The notes under the pieces are model-generated. The model had not been told where the DNA came from. It did no database searches and worked only from the letters and a program-made list of their open reading frames with translations. A program made the translations under genes and the position numbers. Positions 1 through 9,135 of a stretch of 35,313 bases of DNA are shown here, piece after piece; positions within the stretch are counted from its first letter, which is position 1; every line of letters begins with the position of its first letter. The stretch comes from Nitriliruptoraceae bacterium. Lineage in GTDB: Bacteria > Actinomycetota > Nitriliruptoria > Nitriliruptorales > Nitriliruptoraceae. The stretch lies in contig SKJO01000175.1 of assembly GCA_007121975.1 (NCBI GenBank), positions 1-35,313 on the forward strand. The letters run 5' to 3'.

Positions 1-480
1 AGCGGGCCGGCGCAGCGCATGCGCCGCGAGCGGCAGCGCGGCGGCCAGCTGCTCGAGTCTCCCGTCGACCGGCGCCGCCATCCGCCAGGAGGCGATCGCG
101 GTGCCGGGCACCTCCGCAGGTCGCAGCGTGGGCAGCAGGCGACCCGCGGCGACGAGCTCCAGCGCCAGCTTGGACGCCACGCTCCAGGCCAGGACGGACG
201 CCGAGGGCCGCGACCAGGCCGGCAGATCGGAACCGGGCGGCAGGGTCGCCAGCCGGCGGATCGTGGTCAGGACCGGCAACCCACGGGCCGGACGATCGGC
301 CGGCGCGAGCCCCTCGGCGGCGAACGAAACGCTCGCGAGCTGCAGCCCTTCACCGCCCGGGAGCCCGAGCCGTCGCGCGTCGTGATCGAGGTCCGCGTCG
401 TCGGGCCGCCACAGCGCGAACCGGCCACCCGCCGGCACCAGAGCGCCGGGGACGAAGGTCAGTTGTGGCCGATCGGACAC
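1..480 (-). CDS. Partial (runs off window start): N-terminal region resembling actinobacterial SNF2/Rad54-type DEAD/DEAH helicase
   Basis: Open minus frame from GTG at 480 to the window edge: VSDRPQLTFVPGALVPAGGRFALWRPDD...WSVASKLALELVAAGRLLPTLRPAEVPGTAIASWRMAAPVDGRLEQLAAALPLAAHALRRPA. The pattern 'ASKLALELVAAGRLLP...WR' resembles the N-terminal domain of these helicases. Confidence 0.5.
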   Translation of the reverse strand, partial: MSDRPQLTFVPGALVPAGGRFALWRPDDADLDHDARRLGLPGGEGLQLASVSFAAEGLAPADRPARGLPVLTTIRRLATLPPGSDLPAWSRPSASVLAWSVASKLALELVAAGRLLPTLRPAEVPGTAIASWRMAAPVDGRLEQLAAALPLAAHALRRPA

Positions 481-618
481 GGCGGGCCTGACTGGTCATG
501 GGGATCGCCCAGCGTACTCGTTCGCGCCCACGGGGCCGGTCGGTCGGGTCGTTCGACGACATCCGCGCCGCGCATCGGACCGAACCCTGAGCAGGTCCGC
601 ACCAACCGCGGCCCGCCC

Positions 619-639
619 GTCACTCCTCCCCCGTACGCT
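619..639 (+). promoter_or_regulatory. Candidate promoter element GTCACTCCTCCCCCGTACGCT
   Basis: 16/21 identical to 2653..2673; ends in a TANNNT-like hexamer; lies about 30 nt upstream of the ATG at 668. Confidence 0.35.
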
Positions 640-667
640 GGGGGGACTCCCATCCCCGGAGGAACTC

Positions 668-916
668 GTGACCCGTCCAGCTTCCACGATGGCACCCACC
701 GCCCTCGACACGACCCTGGCCTGGCTGCGTCAGGAGTTCCCGGCCTGGCACTTCAGCGTCGACGAGACCGCGACCTGGCACGGGACCCTGCACCCCTTGT
801 GGATCGCGCGCCGCACCGGCCACCACCCACAGTCCGAGCTCACGGCCGCCAAGCTGCACACCCGGCTCAGCGACTACGAGACGCGTCAGCAGCGCCGCCG
901 CGCCGCCGCCAACTGA
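668..916 (+). CDS. Small conserved-type hypothetical protein (82 aa)
   Basis: GGAGGA RBS (658-663) upstream of the ATG; WLRQEFPAWHFSVDETATWHGTLHPLWIARR...; lies between candidate promoter and marP-like gene. Confidence 0.6.
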   Translation: MTRPASTMAPTALDTTLAWLRQEFPAWHFSVDETATWHGTLHPLWIARRTGHHPQSELTAAKLHTRLSDYETRQQRRRAAAN

Positions 917-958
917 TCGGAGAGGCGACGTGAGCCGCGTGCACCGGCCTCGGGTCCG

Positions 959-2125
959 GTGACCGCGCTGGACGGCGCCCTCGCGGCGCTCGTACTCCTG
1001 GCACTGATCGCCGGCTTCCGGGTCGGCCTGATCGCGCGCATCGCCGGCTGGGCCGGACTGACCGCAGGCGCCCTGGCGACCTGGTGGGCGGCACCTCGGC
1101 TGCTGGGCGTGCTGCCCACCACCGAACCCCACGGGCGGTTCCTCGCCGTCCTCGGCCTCGGGCTGCTCCTGCTCACGCTGTTCTCCGCGGCATTCGGCCG
1201 GATCGGGGGGCGGTTGACGCGCTGGCTGCGGCGTTGGGTCGTGCTCGACGTGGTCGACCGCCTGGCCGGCGCGGTGACCGGGGTGCTGGTCCTGGCGCTG
1301 CTGGTGTGGATCCTGGCACCGGTCGCCGCCTTCGTCCCCGGCGGGCTCGCCCGTCAGGTGCGATCATCGGCCGCCATCGCCGCCGTGGTCGAGTACGCGC
1401 CACCACCCCCGGACGCGGTGGGCCTGCTCCGTCGTGCGGTCGACCTCAGTGGCTTCCCCCTGGTCCTCGACGTCCTCGAGGCCGCGCCCTCGGTCGGGTC
1501 ACCCCCGACGGATCTCGACCTTGCCGCGCCCAGCACGCAACGGGCTGCCGCCTCGGTGGTCCGCGTGGTCTCGCAGGGCTGTGACCGGCGCAGCAGCGGC
1601 ACGGGATTCGTGCTCCATGGCGACCTCGTGGTCACCAACGCCCACGTCGTCGCCGGCGCCGAGGCGATCCTCGTGCATCCACCCAACGGTGCGGCTCTGG
1701 ACGCCGAGGTGGTGGCGTTCGACGCCGAGCGCGACCTGGCGCTGCTCGCGGTCGAGGACCTCGCACTGCCTGCCCTGACACGAGCTGCCGCCAGCCTCCC
1801 GTCACCGGCCGTCGTGATCGGGCACCCCGGCGGCCAGCAGACCCAGCGCGTCGCGCCGGTCCGCATCGACCGGAGCCGCGAGGCGATCGGTCGCGACGTG
1901 TTCGACGATCGACCGGCCGCCCGGCGGATCCTCGTGCTCGCCGCCGACCTCGAGCGCGGAGACTCCGGAGCGCCGGTGATCGACGCCGACGGTCGGGTCG
2001 TCGGGGTGGTGTTCGCGGTCAGCCCCGACCGACCGACCACCGCCTTCGCGCTCGACGACACCGAACTCGAGGCGTTCCTGGCGGAGCCGCTGCGTCGCAC
2101 GGACGCCCACCGCTGCCTGATCTGA
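959..2125 (+). CDS. Membrane-anchored trypsin-like serine protease, MarP-like (CvpA-type TM domain + protease)
   Basis: N-terminal multi-TM region, then GTGFVLHGDLVVTNAHVVAG (His), DAERDLALL (Asp), ERGDSGAPVIDADGRVVGVVFA (Ser). Confidence 0.85.
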   Translation: MTALDGALAALVLLALIAGFRVGLIARIAGWAGLTAGALATWWAAPRLLGVLPTTEPHGRFLAVLGLGLLLLTLFSAAFGRIGGRLTRWLRRWVVLDVVDRLAGAVTGVLVLALLVWILAPVAAFVPGGLARQVRSSAAIAAVVEYAPPPPDAVGLLRRAVDLSGFPLVLDVLEAAPSVGSPPTDLDLAAPSTQRAAASVVRVVSQGCDRRSSGTGFVLHGDLVVTNAHVVAGAEAILVHPPNGAALDAEVVAFDAERDLALLAVEDLALPALTRAAASLPSPAVVIGHPGGQQTQRVAPVRIDRSREAIGRDVFDDRPAARRILVLAADLERGDSGAPVIDADGRVVGVVFAVSPDRPTTAFALDDTELEAFLAEPLRRTDAHRCLI

Positions 2126-2237
2126 CCACGCGTCGGGCCACACCGGTCGGGGTCCGCGCCGTGCGCGAGTGGCCCTGCGGCCCGGGGCATCGGTGGCCGG
2201 CGACGGCTGCCGGGCCCCGTCAGGTTCGGCAGCCGGA

Positions 2238-2283
2238 CCGCCGGGACGGGCGGCGTTGAACCGCCGGGATGGGCGGTGTTGGA
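2238..2283. repeat. Two tandem 23-bp repeats CCGCCGGGA(C/T)GGGCGG(C/T)GTTG(A/G)A
   Basis: Copies 2238-2260 and 2261-2283, 20/23 identical, each with CCGCC...GGCGG inverted arms. Confidence 0.8.
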
Positions 2284-2448
2284 CCGCGAAGCCGGCCGAT
2301 GCGTGCAAGCCGACCGGGGTGGCTCGCGCGGGCTGCCCGCTGCGCCCACCGAACGCTCGGAAGCGCTTCCGCCGACGTGACTACGTGCGCCAAGCGCCAC
2401 CACCGGTGCACCTGCCGATCGCAGCCGGGCGACGGAGGCGCTCCGCAC

Positions 2449-2557
2449 GGATGCGGCGTACCCAACCGGTCGCAGATGTCCTGCTGGGTACGCCACGTGG
2501 TCCAGCGTGGAGGATGCGGCGTACCCAACCGGACGGCCATGACCGGTTGCGTACGCC
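2449..2557. repeat. Two direct copies of GGATGCGGCGTACCCAACCGG, each followed by an inverted arm (stem-loops)
   Basis: Identical 21-mers at 2449-2469 and 2512-2532. First copy pairs GGCGTACCCA (2455-2464) with TGGGTACGCC (2485-2494). Second pairs GGCGTACCCAACCGG (2518-2532) with CCGGTTGCGTACGCC (2543-2557), one mismatch. Confidence 0.85.
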
Positions 2558-2652
2558 ACGTCCCGGCAAGCACCTCGGCCACCACCCATTCCCAGCGGCG
2601 ACATCGCTCTCGCCCCGCGGCTCCGGTCGGGGCAGCACCGACCGGCTCCCCG

Positions 2653-2673
2653 GTCACACCCCCTCCGTAGGGT
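2653..2673 (+). promoter_or_regulatory. Candidate promoter element GTCACACCCCCTCCGTAGGGT
   Basis: 16/21 identical to 619..639; located upstream of the ATG at 2735. Confidence 0.35.
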
Positions 2674-2734
2674 CGGCGTGTACCGGCGCACCCAGCCGGT
2701 GCGTCAGACGCCACCCGACCGAGAGGCACCGACC

Positions 2735-2890
2735 ATGGATCTGCTCATCGCGCTGGGCGTGTGGGCGACGATCGTGCTCAGCGCGACCTGGCTGTTCGAG
2801 CGTCACCCCGCTCCCTCGTCGTCACGTGCCGCCCGGCGGCCCGGGGCGTCACGGGTGGCCGAGCCGTGCCGTCAGCGCGCGACGCGGTGA
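2735..2890 (+). CDS. Small putative single-TM protein (51 aa)
   Basis: GAGAGG upstream of ATG; MDLLIALGVWATIVLSATWLFERHPAPSSSRAARRPG. Confidence 0.4.
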   Translation: MDLLIALGVWATIVLSATWLFERHPAPSSSRAARRPGASRVAEPCRQRATR

Positions 2891-3574
2891 TCAGACCCCC
2901 GCGGCCAGTCGGGCGATGAGCACGGCATGCGTGCCGGCAGCGGCGAGCACGAACAGGTGCCACAGCTCGTGGTACCCGAACCAGCTTGGCCAGGGATCCG
3001 GGCGCCGGAGGGCCACGATGACCGCGCCCACGGTGTACAGCGCACCACCGGCCAGCAGCAGTCCCACGGCGATCGGCCCTGCGCCCGCCCACAGCCAGGG
3101 CAGCAGCAGCACCGGGAGCCATCCGAGGCTGAGGTAGACCGTGTTCGAGAAGCCCCGCGGGGGAGCGAACGGCAGCCATTCCACGATCACCCCGAGCAGG
3201 CCGCCGACCGCTACCCCGACGATCAGCACCACCCGGGGCCATCCCTGCAGACCCAACACCCCCACGCCGATCGCCGAGCCGGAGATGGCGGCGTAGATCC
3301 CGGTGTGGTCGAGACGGAAGAGCCGTTCGTAGGTCGCTCCGTCCCAGGGCTTGAGGTGCAGCAGTGCGCTCAACGTCAGCATCACCGCGATCCCCAGCCC
3401 GAAGAACGCCACGCCCACGCGCGTGCCCGGCGGTGTCGAGGCAACCCACAGCGGCACCCCGGGTACGGCCAGCAGCGCGGCGATCAGGTGCGAGGTCCCG
3501 CGCAGGCGTGGCCGGACCGACGACAACGCCCGCTCGGTGTTGATCGAGCGCTGCAGGGCGGTTCGCCGGGCCAT
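2891..3574 (-). CDS. Hemolysin III / PAQR family membrane protein
   Basis: SALLHLKPWDGATYERLFRLDHTGIYAAISGS...GWLP...FGYHELWHLFVLAAAGTHAVLI; conserved H/D/HxxxH pattern of the family. Confidence 0.9.
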   Translation of the reverse strand: MARRTALQRSINTERALSSVRPRLRGTSHLIAALLAVPGVPLWVASTPPGTRVGVAFFGLGIAVMLTLSALLHLKPWDGATYERLFRLDHTGIYAAISGSAIGVGVLGLQGWPRVVLIVGVAVGGLLGVIVEWLPFAPPRGFSNTVYLSLGWLPVLLLPWLWAGAGPIAVGLLLAGGALYTVGAVIVALRRPDPWPSWFGYHELWHLFVLAAAGTHAVLIARLAAGV

Positions 3575-3672
3575 ACCTGCAACCGTACCGCCCCGGGAGG
3601 AATCGACCGTTCACTCAACTGGATCGAGTCCCGGCCGACGGGGTCCTCAGCACCCCACCGAGAAGGGAGCCG

Positions 3673-6414
3673 ATGCTCTTCGTGCCCGCGCGGCTCCGCG
3701 ACGGCACACCGGCCCAGCGCGCCGCAGCACTCGCGGTCGCGGTGGTGCTGCTGTGGGCGGTGCTGCCCGTCGGCTCGCGCCAGGCGGTGGTGCTCGGGGT
3801 CGTGGCCAGCGCCGTGATCGCCACGGTGCATGCGTGGCGTCACCTCGGGCCCGCCCGACGACGCCGTTGGGGACCGGTGGTGCTCGCGCTCGCGGTGTGG
3901 GCCGCGGCGGATGCCGGTACGCGCACGATCGCGCTGGTGACCGGCGAATCGCCCACCTGGCCCGCAGGCTGGACCCTGCTCTACCCCGTCGGGACGGTGC
4001 TGCTCGCCGTGGGGATCGCCGGCATGCGACACCGCGACGAGGCCGCGGAACACGGGGCCACGACCGACGCGGTCATCGCCGTGATCAGCGTGGGCATCGT
4101 GCTCACGGTCACGGTCGCCGGCCCACTGCAACCGGCGTTCGCGGCCAGCGGGATCGGGCGCGTGCAGATCGCCGTGACGGCGCTGGCGAACCTGGCGCTG
4201 CTCGCCGTCCTGCTGCGCAGCGTGCTGACCGGCGCACACGTCGGACCGGCCGGACGGGCGGTGCGCGCGCTGCTCATCGGCGCCGGGCTGGCCGGCGGCG
4301 CCGCCCTGGTTCTCGCACTCGCCCTTCGCGCGGGCAGCGCGGATCCGCTGGCGGTGGTCACCCCCCTGTGGCTCGCCGCCTACCTGCTGCTCGCCGGAGC
4401 CGTGCACGAAGCCGCCGACGAGCGCCGCGCAGCCGCCACCGACGCCACCGACGCCACCGACGCCACCGACGTGGCGGGAAGCTCACCCCACCGGCGATCC
4501 ACCACCCTGCGCGTCTGGGTGCTGGCCCTCACGCTGCTGATGGTCCCCCTGCTGCAGGCGCAGCTGGCGACCACCGCGGTCGACCTGCTCATCGCCGCCG
4601 GAACAGGGCTGCTGCTGGTGCTGGTGGTGGTGCGGGTCCGACAGCTGCTGCGGACGCTGTCGGTGCTGCGACGCCGGGAGTTCGCGTCCCACCTCGACGC
4701 CCAGGAGTCCCGCCTCGCACGGCGCTTCGAAGCCCTCGTGCAGCACACCAGCGACGTGCTCGTGGTCATCGACACCGATGGCCGGACGACCTACGCGACC
4801 CCGTCGGCGGCCGACCTGCTCGGCCAGGATCCGGTCGGGCTCAGCGCCGGCGAGCTCGCTGAGCTCATCCATCCCGAGGAGCGCCGGGCCACCATCGGCG
4901 CGCTGCGCTCGAGGATCGGTGAGAGCGCCGGACGTCCGGTCACGATCTCCGCACGGCTCGGCGACCGGGGAGGCGACGCCCGCTACGTACAGATCGTGGC
5001 GGCCGACCTGCGCGACGATCCCGACGTCGTCGGCGTGGTCCTCACCCTGCAGGAGACGACCCACCGCATCGAGCTCGAACGTGAGCTGAGGTTCCTCGCC
5101 TTCCACGACCCGCTGACCGGCCTGTGCAACCGGCAGCTGTTCCAGGACCGGGTCGATCACGCCCTCGACCGCGCCAGGCGGGGGTCCGAACGCCTGGCGG
5201 TGCTGGTCGGCGACATCGACGACTTCAAGGACATCAACGAATCCGAGGGCCACCACGCGGGCGACGAGGTCCTCCGGATCCTCGCCGAGCGCCTCGAGCG
5301 CGAGACGCGCACGTCGGACACGGTCGCCCGACTCGGCAGCGATGAGTTCGCCGTGCTCGTCGAGAACCTCGACGAGACCCGCAGCGCGATCGAGCTCGCC
5401 GAGCGGCTCATCGACGCGATCAGCGAGCCGATGCAGATCGCCGGACAACCGCTGACGGTGACGGCCAGCTTCGGGGTCGCCGTCGATGCCGGGGAGCGCA
5501 GTGGACAGGAGCTGCTGCGCGATGCCGACATCGCCGTGCATGCCGCCAAGACCGAGGGCGCCGGTCGTTGGTCGCTGCACCGCACCACGATGACCTCCGA
5601 GACCCAGGCCCGCCTCACGCTCGCCTCCGATCTCAACGCCGCCATCGTGGCGGGCGCCATCGAGGTCGTCTACCAGCCGATCGTCGCGGTGGGAACGACC
5701 GCGATCGTCGGGTTCGAGGCGCTCGCGCGCTGGACGCATCCGGTACGCGGCCCGATCCCGCCCGACCGGTTCATCCCCATGGCGGAACGCACCGGCGCGA
5801 TCATCGGCCTGGGCCGCCTGGTGCTGTCGCGCTCGCTGGCCAACCTGCGCCGCTGGTTGGAGCAGACCGAGCACACCGACCTGCACGTCACGGTCAACGT
5901 GTCGACCCGCCAACTGCACGACCCGGGGTTCGGGGCGACCGTCGAGCAGTTGCTCGAGCATCACGGCATCGCCCCCGAGCAGCTCGTGCTCGAGCTCACC
6001 GAGTCGGTGCTGATCCGCGACGAGGCCGCGATGCAGGGCATCGCGCAGTTGCGGGAGCGCGGGGTGCGCCTGGCGGTCGACGACTTCGGTACCGGCTACA
6101 GCTCGTTGGGCTACCTGCGGCAGCTTCCCGTCGACCTGCTCAAGATCGACCGCAGCTTCATCAACGACCTACAGCTCGACCCGAGCGCCGATGAGCTCGT
6201 ACGCACCATCGTGGACCTCGGCCACCGTCTCGGGCTCGAGGTCATCGCCGAGGGGGTCGAGACCCCCCTCCAGCACGAGGCGCTGCGTGCACTGGGCTGC
6301 CCGTTCGCGCAGGGCTACCTGTTCGAGCGCCCTCGGCCTCGCGCCGACATCCCAGGGCTGATCCGCGATGGCATCACCCTGCCCGGCGCCCCGGCGAGCA
6401 TCCGCAGCGCCTGA
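3673..6414 (+). CDS. Multi-TM (MASE-like) + PAS + GGDEF (degenerate GSDEF) + EAL protein
   Basis: N-terminal TM helices; PAS-like VQHTSDVLVVIDTDGRTTYATPSAADLLG; RLGSDEFAVL; GFEALARWTHP, DDFGTGYSSL, KIDRSFI. Confidence 0.92.
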   Translation: MLFVPARLRDGTPAQRAAALAVAVVLLWAVLPVGSRQAVVLGVVASAVIATVHAWRHLGPARRRRWGPVVLALAVWAAADAGTRTIALVTGESPTWPAGWTLLYPVGTVLLAVGIAGMRHRDEAAEHGATTDAVIAVISVGIVLTVTVAGPLQPAFAASGIGRVQIAVTALANLALLAVLLRSVLTGAHVGPAGRAVRALLIGAGLAGGAALVLALALRAGSADPLAVVTPLWLAAYLLLAGAVHEAADERRAAATDATDATDATDVAGSSPHRRSTTLRVWVLALTLLMVPLLQAQLATTAVDLLIAAGTGLLLVLVVVRVRQLLRTLSVLRRREFASHLDAQESRLARRFEALVQHTSDVLVVIDTDGRTTYATPSAADLLGQDPVGLSAGELAELIHPEERRATIGALRSRIGESAGRPVTISARLGDRGGDARYVQIVAADLRDDPDVVGVVLTLQETTHRIELERELRFLAFHDPLTGLCNRQLFQDRVDHALDRARRGSERLAVLVGDIDDFKDINESEGHHAGDEVLRILAERLERETRTSDTVARLGSDEFAVLVENLDETRSAIELAERLIDAISEPMQIAGQPLTVTASFGVAVDAGERSGQELLRDADIAVHAAKTEGAGRWSLHRTTMTSETQARLTLASDLNAAIVAGAIEVVYQPIVAVGTTAIVGFEALARWTHPVRGPIPPDRFIPMAERTGAIIGLGRLVLSRSLANLRRWLEQTEHTDLHVTVNVSTRQLHDPGFGATVEQLLEHHGIAPEQLVLELTESVLIRDEAAMQGIAQLRERGVRLAVDDFGTGYSSLGYLRQLPVDLLKIDRSFINDLQLDPSADELVRTIVDLGHRLGLEVIAEGVETPLQHEALRALGCPFAQGYLFERPRPRADIPGLIRDGITLPGAPASIRSA
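4435..4470 (+). repeat. Four perfect tandem copies of GCCACCGAC inside the CDS (ATDATDATDATD)
   Basis: Read directly at 4435-4470. Confidence 0.95.
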
Positions 6415-6423
6415 CCGTCCCCG

Positions 6424-9126
6424 ATGCACGAACCGTCCGGAGTCTGGTGCGCGATGCACACCCCCGTCCTACGAGCTGCCGTCACCGCGGGCGGTGCGCT
6501 CACCGGGGTGACCTACCTGCTGCTGCCGGTCGGCAGCCGAGCCCGGGCGCTGGTGTTCGTGGTCGCGGCGGTGGCGCTGCTGGTGGTCGCGGTGAGCCAC
6601 CTGCCCCGGCTGGACGCCCGAGCCCGGCGAAGCTGGGGCCCGGTGGTCGCGGGCATGGCCGCCTACGTCCTCGGTGACGTGCTGCTGACCGGGTGGCTCG
6701 GGCTGACGGGCATGGTCCTGCCGATCGGCAGTCCGGCCCATCTGCTCTACCCCACCGGCGCGGTCCTGCTGGCCCTGGGACTGCTGCGCTGCCTCGACCG
6801 CGGGCGGGAACGTGACCGTGCCGCGATCATCGACGCGCTGGTCGTGGTGACCAGTGCCGGGGTGGTGACCTGGATCCTGCTGGTGCTGCCCGCCGGTGAC
6901 GTGGTCGCCGACACCGTGGTCGGACAGCTGCAGCTCGTCAGCTACCCGATGGCCCACCTGCTGCTGCTGGCCGCCACCGTCCGGCTGGTCATCTCGGACC
7001 GTCGTCCGGCCCCTGCCCGCCGGCAGCTGCTGCTCGGGGTGGTGGCCGTGCTCGGCACCGCGATCACCGTCGGGGTGCTGCTGGCCGCGGACCGCTACAC
7101 GACCGGGTCGGTCGTGGACCTGGGCTGGTTCAGCGCCTATGTCCTGCTGACGCTGGCGGTCAGCCACCCGGGCGCAGCCGCTGCCGTGAGCCGTCCCCCG
7201 GCCGCGATCCGTCGCCTGTCGTCCCGACGCGTGATCGCGCTGACCGGCGCGGCGCTGCTGCTGCCCACGGCCGGGCTGGTGCTGGCCGAGCGGACCAGCG
7301 ACGTGCTGCTCGCGGCGGCGACCGCGGTCCTGCTCGGCCTGGTGACCCTGCGCGTGTGGTTGCTGCTGCGCGAGCTCGAGCGATCCCGCGACGCAGCGCT
7401 CGCCCACGAGCGGGAACGTGAACGCGACCGGCTCGAAGCCCTGCTGCAGCACGCCTCCGATGTCCTGCTCGTCATCGACGACGCGCGGGTCGTGTACGCG
7501 ACACCGTCCGCGACCACGCTGCTCGGTGACGACCCGACCGGCTGGGCGAGCTCCCGGCTCGATGCCCTGGTCATCGACGGCTCCCCGCTGGCACCCCGGT
7601 CGTCCTCGGCCGACGGCTCCACCGGCTCGCGCGCAGATCCCGTGCGCCGACGGCTGCGCGACCGTGCCGGCAGGTTGCACGTGGTGGAGGTGATCGTCGA
7701 CGACCTGACCCTGGACGCCGACGTCCGGGGCACCGTGCTCACCCTGCACGAGGTGACCGAGCGCGCCCGGCTCGAGGCGGAACTGCGCCACCTCGCGTTC
7801 CACGATCCCCTGACCGGACTGTGCAACCGGGAGCTGTTCCGTGATCGTCTGGAGCATGCCCGGCAGCGCATCCGACGCCAGGCTGATGGCCGACTGGCCG
7901 TGATGATCTGCGACCTCGACGACTTCAAGGGCGTCAACGACACGCTCGGCCACGGGGCGGGGGACCGGCTGCTGATCACGGTCGCCGAGCGGCTCGGTGC
8001 CCAGGTCCGCCACGCCGACACCGTCGCACGGCTCGGCGGCGACGAGTTCGCGATCCTGTGCGAGGACGTCCCGGAGATCCGTGACGCCGGGATCACCGCC
8101 CGCCGACTGCTCGAGGCGGTGCGGCAGCCGTTGCAGCTCGACGGGCACGAGCTGCGGGTGGGGACCAGCATCGGCATCGTGGTCGATGACGGCCAGCGCA
8201 CGGCGGACGAGCTGCTGCGGGACGCCGACATCGCCCTGTACGAGGCGAAGGCCGACGGCAAGCAGCGCTGGTCGCTGCACCGTCAGGCGATGACGGTGCA
8301 GGCACACGACCGGCTGCAGCTCGGCGTCGACCTCGCCACCGCCCTCGAGCGTGGACAGCTGCAGGTCGCCTACCAGCCGATCGTGGCGCTGCGCGACGGT
8401 CGTCCCCTCGGGGCGGAGGCGCTGGCGCGCTGGCAGCACCCGCAGCGCGGCGCGGTGCCGCCCGACGCGTTCATCCCGGTGGCCGAGGCCAGCGGCATGA
8501 TCCCGGCCATCGGCCGGCACATCCTGCGCTCCGGCCTGCAGGCACTGGCCACCTGGGACCGGCAGCACCCGGAGCTCCGGCTCAGGTTGGCCGTCAACGT
8601 CTCGGGGCGGCAGATCCGCGACAGCGGGCTGGTCGGACTCGTGGACCGCGAGCTGCGCGACTCCGGCGTCGGGGCCGACCGTCTGATGCTGGAGCTGACC
8701 GAGTCGGTCATGCTCGACGACACCGACCAGACCGTGGGCGTGATGCGCGAACTGCGCGGCCGCGGGGTGCGCTTCGCGATCGACGACTTCGGCACCGGCT
8801 ACAGCTCACTGGCCTACCTGCACCGCCTGCCCGTCGATCGCGTCAAGATCGACCGGCGCTTCGTCGACGAGCTCGGCCGCAACGAAGGCTCCCACCGGCT
8901 GGCCCGTGCCATCATCGAGCTCGGCGCCAGCCTGGGCCTCGAGGTGGTGGCGGAGGGCATCGAGACCGAGGTCCAGCGCCGGCAGCTCATCGCGCTCGGC
9001 TGCACCCGGGGACAGGGCTACCTGTTCTCCCGTCCGGTGCCGGCCGACGCGCTTGGCGCCTGGCTGGCCAGCCATCCGGCCGGGCGGCCGAACCCGCGGC
9101 CGGCGGTCGGGCACCCCGCGCCCTAG
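6424..9126 (+). CDS. Paralogous multi-TM + PAS + GGDEF + EAL protein (intact GGDEF and EAL motifs)
   Basis: RLGGDEFAIL; AEALARWQHP; DDFGTGYSSL; KIDRRFVDEL; N-terminus colinear with the preceding protein. An alternative start at 6454 is possible. Confidence 0.92.
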   Translation: MHEPSGVWCAMHTPVLRAAVTAGGALTGVTYLLLPVGSRARALVFVVAAVALLVVAVSHLPRLDARARRSWGPVVAGMAAYVLGDVLLTGWLGLTGMVLPIGSPAHLLYPTGAVLLALGLLRCLDRGRERDRAAIIDALVVVTSAGVVTWILLVLPAGDVVADTVVGQLQLVSYPMAHLLLLAATVRLVISDRRPAPARRQLLLGVVAVLGTAITVGVLLAADRYTTGSVVDLGWFSAYVLLTLAVSHPGAAAAVSRPPAAIRRLSSRRVIALTGAALLLPTAGLVLAERTSDVLLAAATAVLLGLVTLRVWLLLRELERSRDAALAHERERERDRLEALLQHASDVLLVIDDARVVYATPSATTLLGDDPTGWASSRLDALVIDGSPLAPRSSSADGSTGSRADPVRRRLRDRAGRLHVVEVIVDDLTLDADVRGTVLTLHEVTERARLEAELRHLAFHDPLTGLCNRELFRDRLEHARQRIRRQADGRLAVMICDLDDFKGVNDTLGHGAGDRLLITVAERLGAQVRHADTVARLGGDEFAILCEDVPEIRDAGITARRLLEAVRQPLQLDGHELRVGTSIGIVVDDGQRTADELLRDADIALYEAKADGKQRWSLHRQAMTVQAHDRLQLGVDLATALERGQLQVAYQPIVALRDGRPLGAEALARWQHPQRGAVPPDAFIPVAEASGMIPAIGRHILRSGLQALATWDRQHPELRLRLAVNVSGRQIRDSGLVGLVDRELRDSGVGADRLMLELTESVMLDDTDQTVGVMRELRGRGVRFAIDDFGTGYSSLAYLHRLPVDRVKIDRRFVDELGRNEGSHRLARAIIELGASLGLEVVAEGIETEVQRRQLIALGCTRGQGYLFSRPVPADALGAWLASHPAGRPNPRPAVGHPAP

Positions 9127-9135
9127 GCTCGCGGC

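Noticed and set aside
19-933. 304-aa plus-strand ORF at the window start
   Set aside because: Arg/Gly-rich shadow ORF antisense to the SNF2-like N-terminus and overlapping the better-supported gene at 668.
2238-2557. Possible CRISPR array
   Set aside because: Only two copies per repeat family, no regular spacer array and no cas genes.
2169-3137. 322-aa plus-strand ORF across the repeat island
   Set aside because: Runs through the hairpin repeats and antisense to the hemolysin III gene; composition is not protein-like.
6469-8568. 699-aa minus-strand ORF
   Set aside because: Antisense to the second GGDEF-EAL gene, whose catalytic motifs are intact.
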